Origin: Cryptomeria japonica
Taxonomy: Eukaryota > Streptophyta > Pinopsida > Cupressales > Cupressaceae
DNA length: 64,000 bases
Assembly: GCF_030272615.1 (NCBI RefSeq)
Contig: NC_081415.1
Location: forward strand, 370,269,667 to 370,333,666
Reading direction: 5' to 3'
Shown here: in pieces, positions 21,904 to 32,057 of the stretch
Layout: each line of letters begins with the position of its first letter
Position numbering within the stretch: position 1 is the stretch's first letter
Translations under genes and position numbers: made by a program
Notes under the pieces: generated by a model
The model's database searches: none
Told to the model about the DNA's origin: nothing
Seen by the model: the letters and a program-made list of their open reading frames with translations, nothing else

Positions 21904-24695
21904 TTACAGACAGCGGCTCTTTTTGATTAAATCCAAAGATACAACTTTTGAGGTTTCCTCCATCATTTTTACCTTATCTGAGGTTGTGGCACTTTGAAGG
22001 CTAACACCGATAGCATGTAATGTGTAGTCATTTGGTTTCATCTGAGACTCTGGCTTGTCAACTTTGGGGACAAGATTTGCAAAGAAAAGACAATCTTTCT
22101 CCTCACTGAAATGCATCTGTAGATGAGGACGGGCTGGATGGGCACCTTCCTTTAATTTTTGCTTGCCCAACTTACCAAGGTGAGCAGTCTTAGAATAAGA
22201 AACTTGTTGCTTGAAATCATCTAGGTTGTCAATAACCCGACCTACAAAAGTTGTGCCAGGGGGGACCACGAAGGGAAATTATGAGATAGGCCTAGCGAAA
22301 GTAGTCTAGATGGGATGAGCTAGGGTAGATGGGGAAAATAATGGGACGAAGGGGGGAGCTCTTGATGGAAAAGGGCTTGTGGAGGCTATTCCCATAACCG
22401 GAGGAGGGGACTCTCCAAAACCAAGCCTGTGCGACACAAAGGCTGCTTCAAACATCTACGTGGGAAAAGCTGTGGGGATAAAAGTAGAGGCCAAGAAAGG
22501 AATGGAGGCCTGTAGGAATACATTTTGGGGTTCAATCGGTGTCCCAATAGGGGCCAAGATGAGGGCAGTAGGAACTAGGGCTTGCATTGTGGTGATGGAG
22601 ACACTTGAATAAACCACCTAAGTAGGAGACAAGGATAAAGGAGGACGTACCTGAGTCATGGAAGGCATCGCTCGCTGAAGATTTGAGGTCATCTTTGGGA
22701 TTTGAGAGGTGGATTCCTCCTTACTACACTAGAATGTTGCCTTTTCTTTGGAGGGGAGTCACGTGACTACTTCTTAGACCACCTTTTACCCACCTGGGAA
22801 TGGGGCCTGTGAGCCAAACTATCTAAAGGAAGGAGAATTTGAGGCTCTGGATCTTTCCCTTCAACATTTATAACCTCTACCCTCTGTCACGAGACCACCT
22901 CAAGGGATGAGTCCCTACGTGAGGAGTGGTCACCTGTCTCATCATCGAATTTATTTAACTGACACTATTAATGCTCAAACTACTCATCCAAAGGGGCATT
23001 TCCAATGTTTTCTCTAAGCTGACTCACCTCTTGCTGGTAGACCCAAAGTTCTTCCCTCTTTTTCCTGGGCCAGGCTAAAGTTTTCATACTTTCTAGCATC
23101 TTCTGGGGAATAGGATTTGCAGGATTGAGTCTTTGCAGGGGCAAATAAAAACTCAACCATGGGGGGCATCTTAAAAAAGGAAAATCATCAGGGCCCACAT
23201 ACACACTTAGGTCATCAACCCGGGGGTTTGTACACTCTTCCCATGAGTTCCAAGGTTCATGCTTTAAAACATTCTTTCTCTTGCTAAGGTAGCCATCAAG
23301 GTCATAACTCCAAGAGTCATCAATAACTACCAGACCGAGTTGTGCCATCTTAAACATCAAGACCTCCTCTACAATGTTCCTCCATACTAGAGTGATTGGG
23401 CCAATAGCCTTATGATCTTGAGTGATGGAGGTATCATGCTTTCTTGATCCAATAGCCCTATAAATTCTCACCAACTACCATGCTTTTTTGAGAGCCAGGG
23501 TTCACTCGGTAACATAGGTAGGCAGATGAAATGGCTCTTCGGAGAACCCATGCACTCAAATGAAGGAAAATTTGTGACCTATGAACCAGATGCAAGGGGG
23601 TCGCTCATTCTACATCCAGTTCATCTGAACCTAGGAGAAGCGGGCTAATGGTTCATTGAGGATTGAACTAATATCTTTGAGCATGGGAGTCAAGAAGAAG
23701 TCTGAAAACTGATATGCATTGTAAGAGGCTAGCAAGAGGGGTGTCCAGGAAGACACTGGCATTCTATTTCCTGACTCATCACAAATAGCCAACTGCATGA
23801 ACTGGTTGAAGAAATCCTCATTTTGGTACAGTAGTAGATGAACTAGAACTAAAGAAAACTTGAAGTGCCACAACTATTGCAATTCTAATAATTGCTTAAC
23901 TATGACCCAACCCATAGGAATTGAGAAGTAAAAATGAAATGGTTCCTTTTGTTTTCTGCACTTAAAGAGAAATCCCATCATTGCGGCTATGATATCCCAG
24001 TCATTATCATAACTGCATAGCCAGGCAAGAGTAGAAGAAATATCCTTGAGGTCTTCTTGCCTCAAGTTTCTATATGACAAGGGAAACTTCAGAAGTCTAG
24101 AAGATAGACTTCGATTGAGCGTGCTTTGACAGAAAGTCAATGTGTCTCTCCTAGTGCCCCAGAATTCCTCCATTGAACTTTCTGAGAAAACCTTTGTCCC
24201 TTCAAAAACAAGGTAGCACATCATGTCTCTAACAACCTCTGGAGATATAACCACCTTCAAGAGGGAGTCGTTGATAGAGTAGGTGGCAGGGTAAAAAACA
24301 TTGGCGCAAGCCGCTATAAGCTCAGGGTAATATGGGACCATGGGAACCATGAATTGGGGGGCGCCACTATTCGAGAAATGAACTGCCATGGATTGAGGCT
24401 CTGTTCTATGATTGAGCATTCTACTACAAGTGACCTCTCTGAGGATTTTAGGTTTCTTATGAACCTCAGACTCAAAAAAATTCTCCAAAGAGTCTAGAAC
24501 AACGGATGCATTTTGAGTGGTTGTTTTGGTCTTGATCTTCGTTCTCGGATACTCTGCCTTTGGGGGAATGACATGTGAAGAATATGAGAGTTCTCCGAAG
24601 ATGTCCACCCAGAAACCTCCATGGGCGGAGCCTAAAGGTGTTGCTTCGACCTCCATTGTAGGTTGTGACTTTCCTTCTATTAAAATTTTCAACAA
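21904..24695 (-). pseudogene. H sense accessory ORF, N-terminal and middle parts
   Basis: The longest open piece is 23874-24695 (273 codons), followed by 23631-23873, 22980-23474 and 21904-22269. It contains VPYYPELIAACANVFY, ISPEVVRDMMCYLVF, then a block (FHFYFSIPMGWVIVKQLLEL, WHFKFSLVLVHLLLY) that resembles the corresponding block in ORF2 of A and in the ORF at 1867-2865. A Ser/Pro-rich middle and the coiled-coil tail follow. It lies between pol and the 3' LTR in sense orientation, the position of env-like ORFs in Athila and of extra ORFs in Tat elements. I see no signal peptide or convincing membrane anchor, so I do not call it env. It may belong with the family labelled putative plant transposon protein. 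Confidence 0.6.
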
Positions 24696-24870
24696 TCTGA
24701 GGGGGAAAAGAACTTAGGTTACGAAAAGATGATGAAATGAAGAAGAGGGAATAACCTCACTCTTAAATGCACTGCACGCCTAGATTTTTGCAAAAGCGAA
24801 TGTTTAATGGCAAGCACCCACATATATGCGTGCTAGCTCATTTTTCAGCTGCAATAAACTCCTAAGGAGG

Positions 24871-25991
24871 ATGAGCACCACCATTCTCGCTTCCCAAGAT
24901 TACATTTAGTTAACCCACCATTGCTCGAGTCTGCTTTGAGGGAAAAAGCATGTCCGAAAAAATGTTTTCTTTAATTGAGAGAATCAACAAGCTGTGAAGT
25001 TTGCATAAGTTGAGATAGTCATGTGGAGGTTGAGATTTAAAATGTGATGTACCTGTACATACATGTGGCATCCGCTTACATCGACTCCTTTGAGGTACCT
25101 GGCAGGACATTGCCAACTCTGAATCCAGGCTCATTCGCTTGATGTGAATTAATGGAAACATGACAAGAGCATTCGAGTTTGGGAAGGTTGGTGCCTCAAG
25201 CATTAGTCATCTCTAGCTGAAATTTTTCTATAAATATGTCTTTTCAAACATTCCTTATGTATAGTGTAAGATTCAATGATGGAGTTCCTACAACCATGGA
25301 TACTCCAGTTAGACTTGTCAGCAGCAAAGCATGGGTCACTTTGTTAGGGAATATCTTTGACTGGAGATTGCAGTTGATGACGTGGAGAAAAAATCCTTTT
25401 ATGATTGCTACCATTAAGTGAGTGCTAGGGGAGGACTTTATTGATAATGCAGACCGGTACCGAGTGAACATAGACATCTGCTCGTGTTTTATAGCTTCAC
25501 TACTGGATTATGGTTAGCCGAGGCTGCTAGCTTTGCAGCTAACCAAGGCTCTCTTTTCCCTAGACTACTTGGACAGACTGGAGGATGCAATTGCATATCA
25601 TGTCCCTTTCCGAGGGCTCAAACCGCCATCTAACCTAGAAAAGTTTGTCACTCATAATGAGGAAGTAACTTGGCATCCGCTCGTTGGTGGGTTTAAAAAA
25701 ATGACATTTTAATCCCATCGGTATCGCGCTGAGCTTGCTGTAGAATTCCTTCTGCGTGTCAATCTGATAGTCCTTGTCCCTGAAGATACTGAATGGTATA
25801 CTGAATTCAGGGACTATATCTTCCCTCAAGTCCTGACACTGAATGAATGGCCGAACTTGGTTGTTGTTTTCCTACCTAGGGAGCCTAGAAGCAATTCTGA
25901 CCCTGAGTGGTCAGAAGGAGGGGACTCTTTTGATGATGGCGAGGACTCAGACCTCTTCATGGATGAAGATGAGGACACAAAAGATCAATGA
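24871..25991 (+). pseudogene. H antisense accessory ORF between pol and sense ORF
   Basis: On the plus strand, opposite to H pol, one frame from 25236 to the TGA at 25989-25991 stays protein-like across three stops (TGA near 25419, TAG near 25514, TAA near 25710). It includes SSKAWVTLLGNIFDW, VLGEDFIDNADRYRVNIDIC, LFSLDYLDRLEDAI and VEFLLRVNLIVLVPEDTEWY, and ends in an acidic tail (DSFDDGEDSDLFMDEDED). A different frame upstream (about 24871-25215, possible ATG at 24871) continues it. The gene converges with pol, which ends about 250 bp away at 26240, and diverges from the sense accessory ORF. Antisense ORFs have been described in Tat-lineage elements. The protein is not PMD, and I do not recognise its family. 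Confidence 0.5.
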
Positions 25992-26239
25992 ACTGGTGAT
26001 GATCCACTGCTACTTGTCTTTTGCTTCATCGCTTTGTAAAAAGGGGGGCCAAGAGCCTTCTCTCTAATTGTAAGAAAAATACCATAATGTTTAATATAAC
26101 AAACTTCCTTTTTTTTTGCTCAACTTTGGAATTTCATCACAAATTCTTTTACTTTGGCACTAGCATGGGGAATAAATCAAATAAGTTAGGCACTCAAAAG
26201 AACTATTCACAATATATACACTAAACAAGAAGAGAAGGC
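25992..26239. other. spacer between H antisense ORF and pol end
   Basis: AT-rich sequence without a recognisable gene or motif. It separates two convergent reading frames. Confidence 0.4.
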
Positions 26240-26932
26240 TTAGTGAAATGGCTTGAGGTGGAAACCATTTACCAGAATCTAGAGGGGGGCTCCATTCATG
26301 TCTTCAAGTTTGAATGCATTGAAACCTTTGCAATTTAGAATGCGGAAAGGCCCTTCCCATAGGAAATCAAACTTGGCATGTTGGCCGGGCTTTTCTGCCC
26401 TTTCATTGTATTTTAACACAAGGTCCCTAGGGCTGAAAACTAGATTGGAGCTCTTTTTTCTATCAAGCCACCTTTTGATGGTTTCCTACCTGTCTTGGAG
26501 AGCCGCAAAGGCTATCTCCCTTTCCTCTTCTAGCTCCATAATCTCTGCTAATCTTATAGCCATAGGGTCATTCTCCACCACCTCCATGGACTTCAGTAGC
26601 TGTAGGGCTGGGATTTCTAGAGACGTGGGGAAAAGTGCATCTTTTCCATATACCTGCTTATATGGGGAATTTTTTAAGATTTATTTAGGTGTTATGCGGT
26701 CTTCCCATAACATGCTTCTCAAATGATGGTGCCACTCCCTCTTATATTTAGAACCTATTCTTTTAATAAGTTTGATCAAGTTCTTTTTAGTGGACTTAGA
26801 AAGTCTATTCCCCTGAGGATAGTAATTAAAAGAGGTTTTAAGATAGATACCTTTGTCGAGGGCAAATTGGATAATTTGCGAGCCAGTGAATGCATGCACA
26901 TTGTCTGATATAATGGTTTTGGGAGAACCGTA
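26240..26932 (-). pseudogene. H integrase, C-terminal half (left of K insertion)
   Basis: On the minus strand the integrase core resumes with YGSPKTIISDNVHAFTG (second catalytic Asp, near 26900). STKKNLIKL follows, where the third catalytic Glu is replaced by Lys. The C-terminal domain has KPGQHAKFDFLWEGPFRI, with the conserved GPF motif near 26370. The frame ends at a TAA at 26240-26242 after NGFHLKPFH. Together with 32957-33240 it makes one integrase interrupted by K. Stops occur near 26690 and 26490. Confidence 0.8.
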
Positions 26933-26937
26933 TCGGC
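26933..26937. repeat. target duplication TCGGC, left copy (element K)
   Basis: TCGGC at 26933-26937 is repeated at 32952-32956, bracketing K exactly. Confidence 0.95.
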
Positions 26938-27831
26938 TGTAAGGAAGTTAAGTAGCAGAAACAACTTCCTACACTAACCTTGAGAGGAGGGTAATGCAAA
27001 ACTTTTTCAGATCATTACAACAGTTACAGAAAATAGAAATAGATATAATAGCAATCATACCACAACACAATGATTTACGTGGGGAAAACCCTTTCGGGAG
27101 AAAAACCCCACCCTCCAAAAGCAGCTCAATATTTTATTCAACAATCAAAAACAGATTACAACATACTTGCAGAGCAAGCTCTTCATAGGAGTACCACTAA
27201 TCAGAGATTCAGAGGCAACTCAATAGCCATAAGACTCTTACACACAACCTCTATCTCACACACCTCATAAATAGGAGATACAATACAAGAAACCGTCAAA
27301 CGGTATTACAAAACCATGGGCTAAAACCACCCAATAAGGTGTAGCCGACCTTATCTCCCTTCTAGATGCCCTATGACATGTTAAAGAACACATCAACATG
27401 TGTCGCTCCCTTTTACAGCTCATTTATGTATCCGATACAAATTATTTTTCCTATTTCAGGAGTACAAACTTCCGGAGGCCATAACTTGAGAACCGGGTGT
27501 CCGATTGACGAACCGTTTGAAGCGCCGAAAAGCTCGAGAAGTACTCTATCACCTCGTAACCCGCTTTGCCGGTTACAGCCACTTTTCAGGGCATTTCAGA
27601 GCCTCTAAAGTCCCCAAAATTAAGTTTAAATATTTTATTGCACCCCTCCAAGATGAAAACATTAATATCTTCAAAACTAGCTGTGACCTTGCGACGCAAC
27701 TTTACCGGAATGCTTATCTAACCAACCAGAAGCTTTAGGGAGAGTTTCACACCATTTCGTGCTCAAATGAAAACTTACTATAAATAGTAACCTCGCATAA
27801 ATGCAAGGTTGAGACACCATTTTTCCCAACA
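26938..27831 (-). repeat. element K left LTR (3' LTR in element sense)
   Basis: It is 894 bp, the same length as the other LTR, with no indels that I can see. I count about 34 mismatches by eye, 19 of them between 27514 and 27599. Open frames inside it (for example 26994-27270) are LTR sequence, not genes. Confidence 0.95.
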
Positions 27832-27850
27832 AATCTCCCACTTGTCGAAC
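27832..27850 (-). promoter_or_regulatory. polypurine tract of element K
   Basis: On the minus strand AAGTGGGAGATT directly precedes the 3' LTR start TGTTGGG, as expected for copia elements. Confidence 0.85.
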
Positions 27851-27887
27851 ACCTTGCAAGAGCGGAAGGGAATGTCAACACAATGAA

Positions 27888-30800
27888 TCAATTGCTAGGG
27901 GCCATAAGGCCCATAGACTTTGAACACCATCTGAACTTCTCTATGCTCACAGCCTTAGTTAAAGCATCTGCAACATTCATCAAAGTTTCCACCTTAACCA
28001 GCTTCACCCTACCATCTTCGACCATATCTCTAACAAAATGATACTGAACATCAATATGTTTGGTCCGGGCATGAAATGTCGGGTTCTTAGCTAGGCTAAT
28101 TGCACTCTGACTGTCACAGTAAACTGTCACTGTACCTTGTTTTATTCCAATATCCGAACATAGTCTCTTAATCCAAATGGCCTCTTTACAAGCATGAGTA
28201 GCTGCCATATACTCTGCTTCAGTAGTGGATAAAGCAACCACAGCCTGTCGCTTACTCATCCAACTAATTGCACCACCAAACAAAGTAAACACATAAGCAC
28301 TGGTGGATCTTCTGCTATCAATATCACCTGCCCAATCTGAATCCACATAACCATGGATATCAAGGGAAGTCATGTCTCCAACTGAATTACCATTATAACA
28401 CAAAGAATACTCTGAAGTACCCTTCAAATATCTGAAGACTCTTTTGACTGCATCCCAATGAACTCTACCAGGATTAGACATATATCTAGAAAGTACTCCC
28501 ACTGCTTGGGCAATATCTGGTCTAGTACAAACCATAGCATACATCAAGCTTCCAACTGCACTTTGGTAAGGCACTCTGCTCATGTCTTCCATCTCCAATG
28601 GGGATGTAGGACAATCTGAAACAGATAGTTTCATTCCAACTGTAAAAGGAACACTCAATGGTCTACAATTCTGCATGTTGAACCTCTGTAACACTGAATT
28701 CACATACTTACTCTGGCCTAGCCATAGCTTTCTGTTCACCCTATCTCTTCTAATTTCCATCCCAAGAATGTGCTTTTCTACACCAAGATCTTTCATTTCA
28801 AATTTAGCAGCGAGCTGAGACTTCAGTTCTGAAATCATACCTTTCCCTTTACCAATGAATAACATATCATCAACATACAATGCAATGAATAAGAAATGAT
28901 CACCATAAGATTTATAATAAACACAGTGATCTGATTTAGAATGTTCAAATCCCAAACTCAACACATATGTATCAAATTTCTGGTACCACATCCTAGGACT
29001 TTGTTTGAGGCCATACAAAGATTTCTTCAATTTACAGACCAAATTACTTTTGCCTTTCACCACATAGTGCTCCGGTTGTGTCATATAAATATCTTCCTCC
29101 AAATCACCATGAAGGAAAGCAGTTTTCACATCCATTTGCTCAACCTCTAAATCATAAGCAGTAGCAATAGAAAGCAAAAATCTAATGGATGTCATTTTTG
29201 CAACAGGAGAAAATATCTCACCGTAATCAACACCCTCAACCTGAGAGTAGCCTTTTGCAACCAACCTTGCTTTATACTTCTCAATGCTTCCATCTGAACC
29301 AATCTTTTTCTTGAACACCCATTTACAACCAACAGGTTTTCGTCCTTCAGGCAATGGTACAAGATCCCATGTATCATTCTTTTTCAAAGCTGCCATTTCT
29401 TCCTCCATAGCAATCTTCCAAGATTCTGCATCATTCATACCTAATGCCTCTTCTACAGATTTCGGTTCATCCACACTAGTATTCAGAGAAAAAATACATC
29501 TCCAATCATTAGGTGAATACCTTTCAGGTGGTTGTCTATGTCTTGTAGACCTTCGAACAAGCTGAGTTGGAGGTTCTTCCTCCTCTTCTGAAGATTTAGA
29601 GCTAGACGAGCTCTCCTCAAATTCTTGCCTATCTAAGGGTCTCGATTCAACTCTTTCAGGTGTAGAAGGAAGTTGAATCACATCTTCTTTTTTAGTCTGT
29701 TCTGGCTGCAATGTAACAGAAGGAGACTTAATTTCTCTAAAAATAACACTTCTACTATGAATTACCTTTTGTGGAACAGGGTCCCAAAGCTTGTATCCTT
29801 TCACACCATAACTATACCTGATGAAGATACATTTCACAGCCTTGTTCTCCAACTTTGTTCGCTTCTCCTTTGGCACATGTGCATATGCCTCGCAACCAAA
29901 AACTGTAAGATGTCTCAATGAAGGCTTGTGACCTGACCATGCTTCCATAGGCATTTTATCAACAAGAGCTGATGTAGGAGACCTATTAATCAGGTAGCAA
30001 GCAGTGACAACAGCTTCAGCCCAAAACTTTTGTTCGAGACCAGCACCACTCAACATACTCCTAGCCTTCTCCATCAGTGTCCTGTTCATTCTTTCTGCAA
30101 CTCCATTCTGCTGTGGAGAATATGGAGTTGTCTTCTGCCTGTTAATTCCACAGTCTTTACAGAATCTATCAAAATCATTAGAGCAAAACTCACCGCCATT
30201 ATCAGTTCTCAAACATTTTATTTTCTTTCCAGTCTGCAACTCAACCATTGCTTTAAATTCTTTAAAATGACTAAAAACTTCAGATTTACTCTTTAGAAAA
30301 TAAACCCATGTCCTTCTACTAAAATCATCAATAAATGAAACATAATATGTGGATTTTCCAATCGAAGAGACATCTACTGGACCAAACACATCAGAATGGA
30401 TAAGATCCAAAACACCACAAGTTTTATGAGAACTTGAGTAAAACTGAAAGCGGTTTTGTTTTCCATAAATGCAATGCTCACAGAAATCAAAGTCAAGATT
30501 ACAATCATTCAAGCCTTCAACAAGGTTTTTATTTTTCAAGGTCCTTAGACCCTTTTCTCCAATGTGGCCAAGTCTCTGGTGCCATAACATAGTCTTCTCT
30601 GCAGGTAACTTTGCTTCAGACAAAAGAGCACCCTTAGGTGCCCAAAAACCATTTCCATCTGCTGAAGGTGAAACCTTCAAATCTTCGAGTGAAGTATCTG
30701 CAGATTTACTTTTTACAAAAGTGCTATTACACTCAACAGTGTATGCTTCAAGCTTATACAAAGTGCCAAACCTGACACCTCTAGCAACTACCATAGCACC

Positions 30801-31115
30801 CTTAATCATCTTACATCCTGCTTCAGAAAAGACTACCTGCACACCTGCATCTATCAGTTTGCTCACAGATAACAGGTTTCGTTTTAATCCAGGGATATGC
30901 AGCACACCATTAATCATTTTTATTCTACCATCAGAAAACCTGATTCTAACTTTACCTCGACCAACAATGTCTAGATGTGAATCATCACCCAAGTACACCT
31001 TACCTCCATTAAATCCTTCATATTCAGAAAACCAATCTCTATTGGAAGTCATATGAAAAGATGCACCTGAGTCAATTAGCCAGGCATCATTACCTGCATG
31101 AGTCGCCAAAGCCAC
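27888..31115 (-). CDS. pol: K pol: protease, integrase, RT, RNase H (1075 codons open)
   Basis: This is an uninterrupted copia-type pol. Protease: DSGAS at residues 15-19. Integrase: a His/Cys zinc region (WHQRLGHIG ... CEHC, about residues 176-216), then catalytic residues in HSDVFGP, RTDNGGEF and NGVAERMNRT (about 240, 305 and 341). RT: KARLVAKGYSQVEGVDY, then the YVDDM active site near residue 750. RNase H: YVDSDWAGD, STTEAEYMA and CDSQSAI (about 934-1000). The first codon shown, at 31115, is GTG. The frame is continuous with gag upstream to a TGA near 31375, so a single gag-pol polyprotein is expected, as is usual in copia. All key catalytic residues seem present. Enzymes could act if translated, but the broken gag makes that doubtful. 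Confidence 0.95.
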   Translation of the reverse strand: MALATHAGNDAWLIDSGASFHMTSNRDWFSEYEGFNGGKVYLGDDSHLDIVGRGKVRIRFSDGRIKMINGVLHIPGLKRNLLSVSKLIDAGVQVVFSEAGCKMIKGAMVVARGVRFGTLYKLEAYTVECNSTFVKSKSADTSLEDLKVSPSADGNGFWAPKGALLSEAKLPAEKTMLWHQRLGHIGEKGLRTLKNKNLVEGLNDCNLDFDFCEHCIYGKQNRFQFYSSSHKTCGVLDLIHSDVFGPVDVSSIGKSTYYVSFIDDFSRRTWVYFLKSKSEVFSHFKEFKAMVELQTGKKIKCLRTDNGGEFCSNDFDRFCKDCGINRQKTTPYSPQQNGVAERMNRTLMEKARSMLSGAGLEQKFWAEAVVTACYLINRSPTSALVDKMPMEAWSGHKPSLRHLTVFGCEAYAHVPKEKRTKLENKAVKCIFIRYSYGVKGYKLWDPVPQKVIHSRSVIFREIKSPSVTLQPEQTKKEDVIQLPSTPERVESRPLDRQEFEESSSSSKSSEEEEEPPTQLVRRSTRHRQPPERYSPNDWRCIFSLNTSVDEPKSVEEALGMNDAESWKIAMEEEMAALKKNDTWDLVPLPEGRKPVGCKWVFKKKIGSDGSIEKYKARLVAKGYSQVEGVDYGEIFSPVAKMTSIRFLLSIATAYDLEVEQMDVKTAFLHGDLEEDIYMTQPEHYVVKGKSNLVCKLKKSLYGLKQSPRMWYQKFDTYVLSLGFEHSKSDHCVYYKSYGDHFLFIALYVDDMLFIGKGKGMISELKSQLAAKFEMKDLGVEKHILGMEIRRDRVNRKLWLGQSKYVNSVLQRFNMQNCRPLSVPFTVGMKLSVSDCPTSPLEMEDMSRVPYQSAVGSLMYAMVCTRPDIAQAVGVLSRYMSNPGRVHWDAVKRVFRYLKGTSEYSLCYNGNSVGDMTSLDIHGYVDSDWAGDIDSRRSTSAYVFTLFGGAISWMSKRQAVVALSTTEAEYMAATHACKEAIWIKRLCSDIGIKQGTVTVYCDSQSAISLAKNPTFHARTKHIDVQYHFVRDMVEDGRVKLVKVETLMNVADALTKAVSIEKFRWCSKSMGLMAPSN

Positions 31116-31933
31116 AATAAATGCATCGCCATCTTCCTTGTCGGACTCAGAATCAGAATCAAACTTTTTCTTTTTCTTCTTCTTCTTTTCTTCTTTGCAG
31201 TCCTTATGGATGTGACCCGGTTTACCATAGTTCCAGCAAATGACTTTGGACTTTCCAGGAGATTTCGATCTCCCTTTGGATTTGGACTTGTCGTGCTTCT
31301 CATTCTTCTTGCCTTTCTCCTTAGGTCTTCCATGAATGGTTAGGGCTTCCTTTGAACTGATGGATACCTTCCTTCACATCTCTTCACCGAGTAGGGCACC
31401 CACCACATCTTCAGATTTCAAAACAACAGAAGTACTACCGATAGCCATAACAAGAGAATCCCATGAATCAGGCAAAGAACAAAGCAAGATCTAACATTTC
31501 TCCTCCTCGTCCACCTTAACACCGATGGATACTAATTGAGCCACCAACATATTGAATGCTTCCAGGTGTCTGCAATTCGTCCACCCTCTTCCATCTTTAA
31601 GGAATACAATTTTTTTCTTAAGAAAATTTGATTTAATAAAGATTTCACTTGATACATCTCACTAAGCTTAGTCCATAGCTTCTTTGCAGAGTTTTCTTCA
31701 TGGACATTGATTAGAATAGAGTCTACCAGGCACAGTCTGATTAGACCCTTAGCTTTTCGGTCCATAACATCATACTGAGCTGCCGCAGTAGGATCTGAGG
31801 GCCTTTGGACATTCGCATCAATAGCATCCCAAAGATCTCGATCTATTAGCAGATCTTCCGTCTTCAGCTTCCACATCTCAAAATTACTTCCACTAAATTT
31901 CTCCACCTCTATTCTCCCTGATGAACTCGCCAT
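31116..31933 (-). pseudogene. gag: K gag region, broken
   Basis: The start is the ATG at 31933 (MASSSGRIEVEKFSGSNFEM), next to the LTR. The N-terminal copia gag domain (WKLKTEDLLIDRDLWDAI, KLWTKLSEMYQVKSLLNQ) is open to about 31570, where a one-base deletion shifts the frame. Beyond it, in the original frame, a TAG near 31490 and a TGA near 31375 end translation. The TGA fits a CpG C-to-T change in an Arg codon. A basic region follows, then a single zinc knuckle near 31210, CWNYGKPGHIHKDC, in which the second Cys is Tyr. Pol follows in the same frame. Gag is therefore dead by three lesions plus a lost zinc ligand. Confidence 0.85.
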
Positions 31934-32055
31934 CTGAATATTCCTGCAACAAGATCAAAAAGTGTCTTCTGCACAAGCTCCCACTCAAATCTGGATTAGT
32001 TCAAAAAACCTAACTGCCCACAATTGAAACCAAAGGTGATCAGGCTTTGATACCA
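31934..32055 (-). promoter_or_regulatory. K leader with tRNA-iMet primer binding site
   Basis: On the minus strand, two bases after the 5' LTR, TGGTATCAAAGCC (about 32043-32055) matches the initiator-Met primer site with one change (A for G at position 9). A leader of about 110 bp without a gene leads to the gag ATG. Confidence 0.85.
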
Positions 32056-32057
32056 CT

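Noticed and set aside
21904-24695. Envelope gene, given its position between pol and the 3' LTR
   Set aside because: No signal peptide, no clear membrane anchor and no furin-like site. The long coiled coil and helical domain fit the accessory ORFs of A/B better.
25224-25235. TATAAATA box just before an ATG (25236) as a promoter of the H antisense ORF
   Set aside because: It abuts the ATG, leaving no room for a leader, and protein-like text continues upstream in another frame.
26994-27738. Small proteins in the K LTRs (repeated at 32075-32858)
   Set aside because: The same frames appear in both LTRs because the LTRs are repeats. No codon bias or domain.
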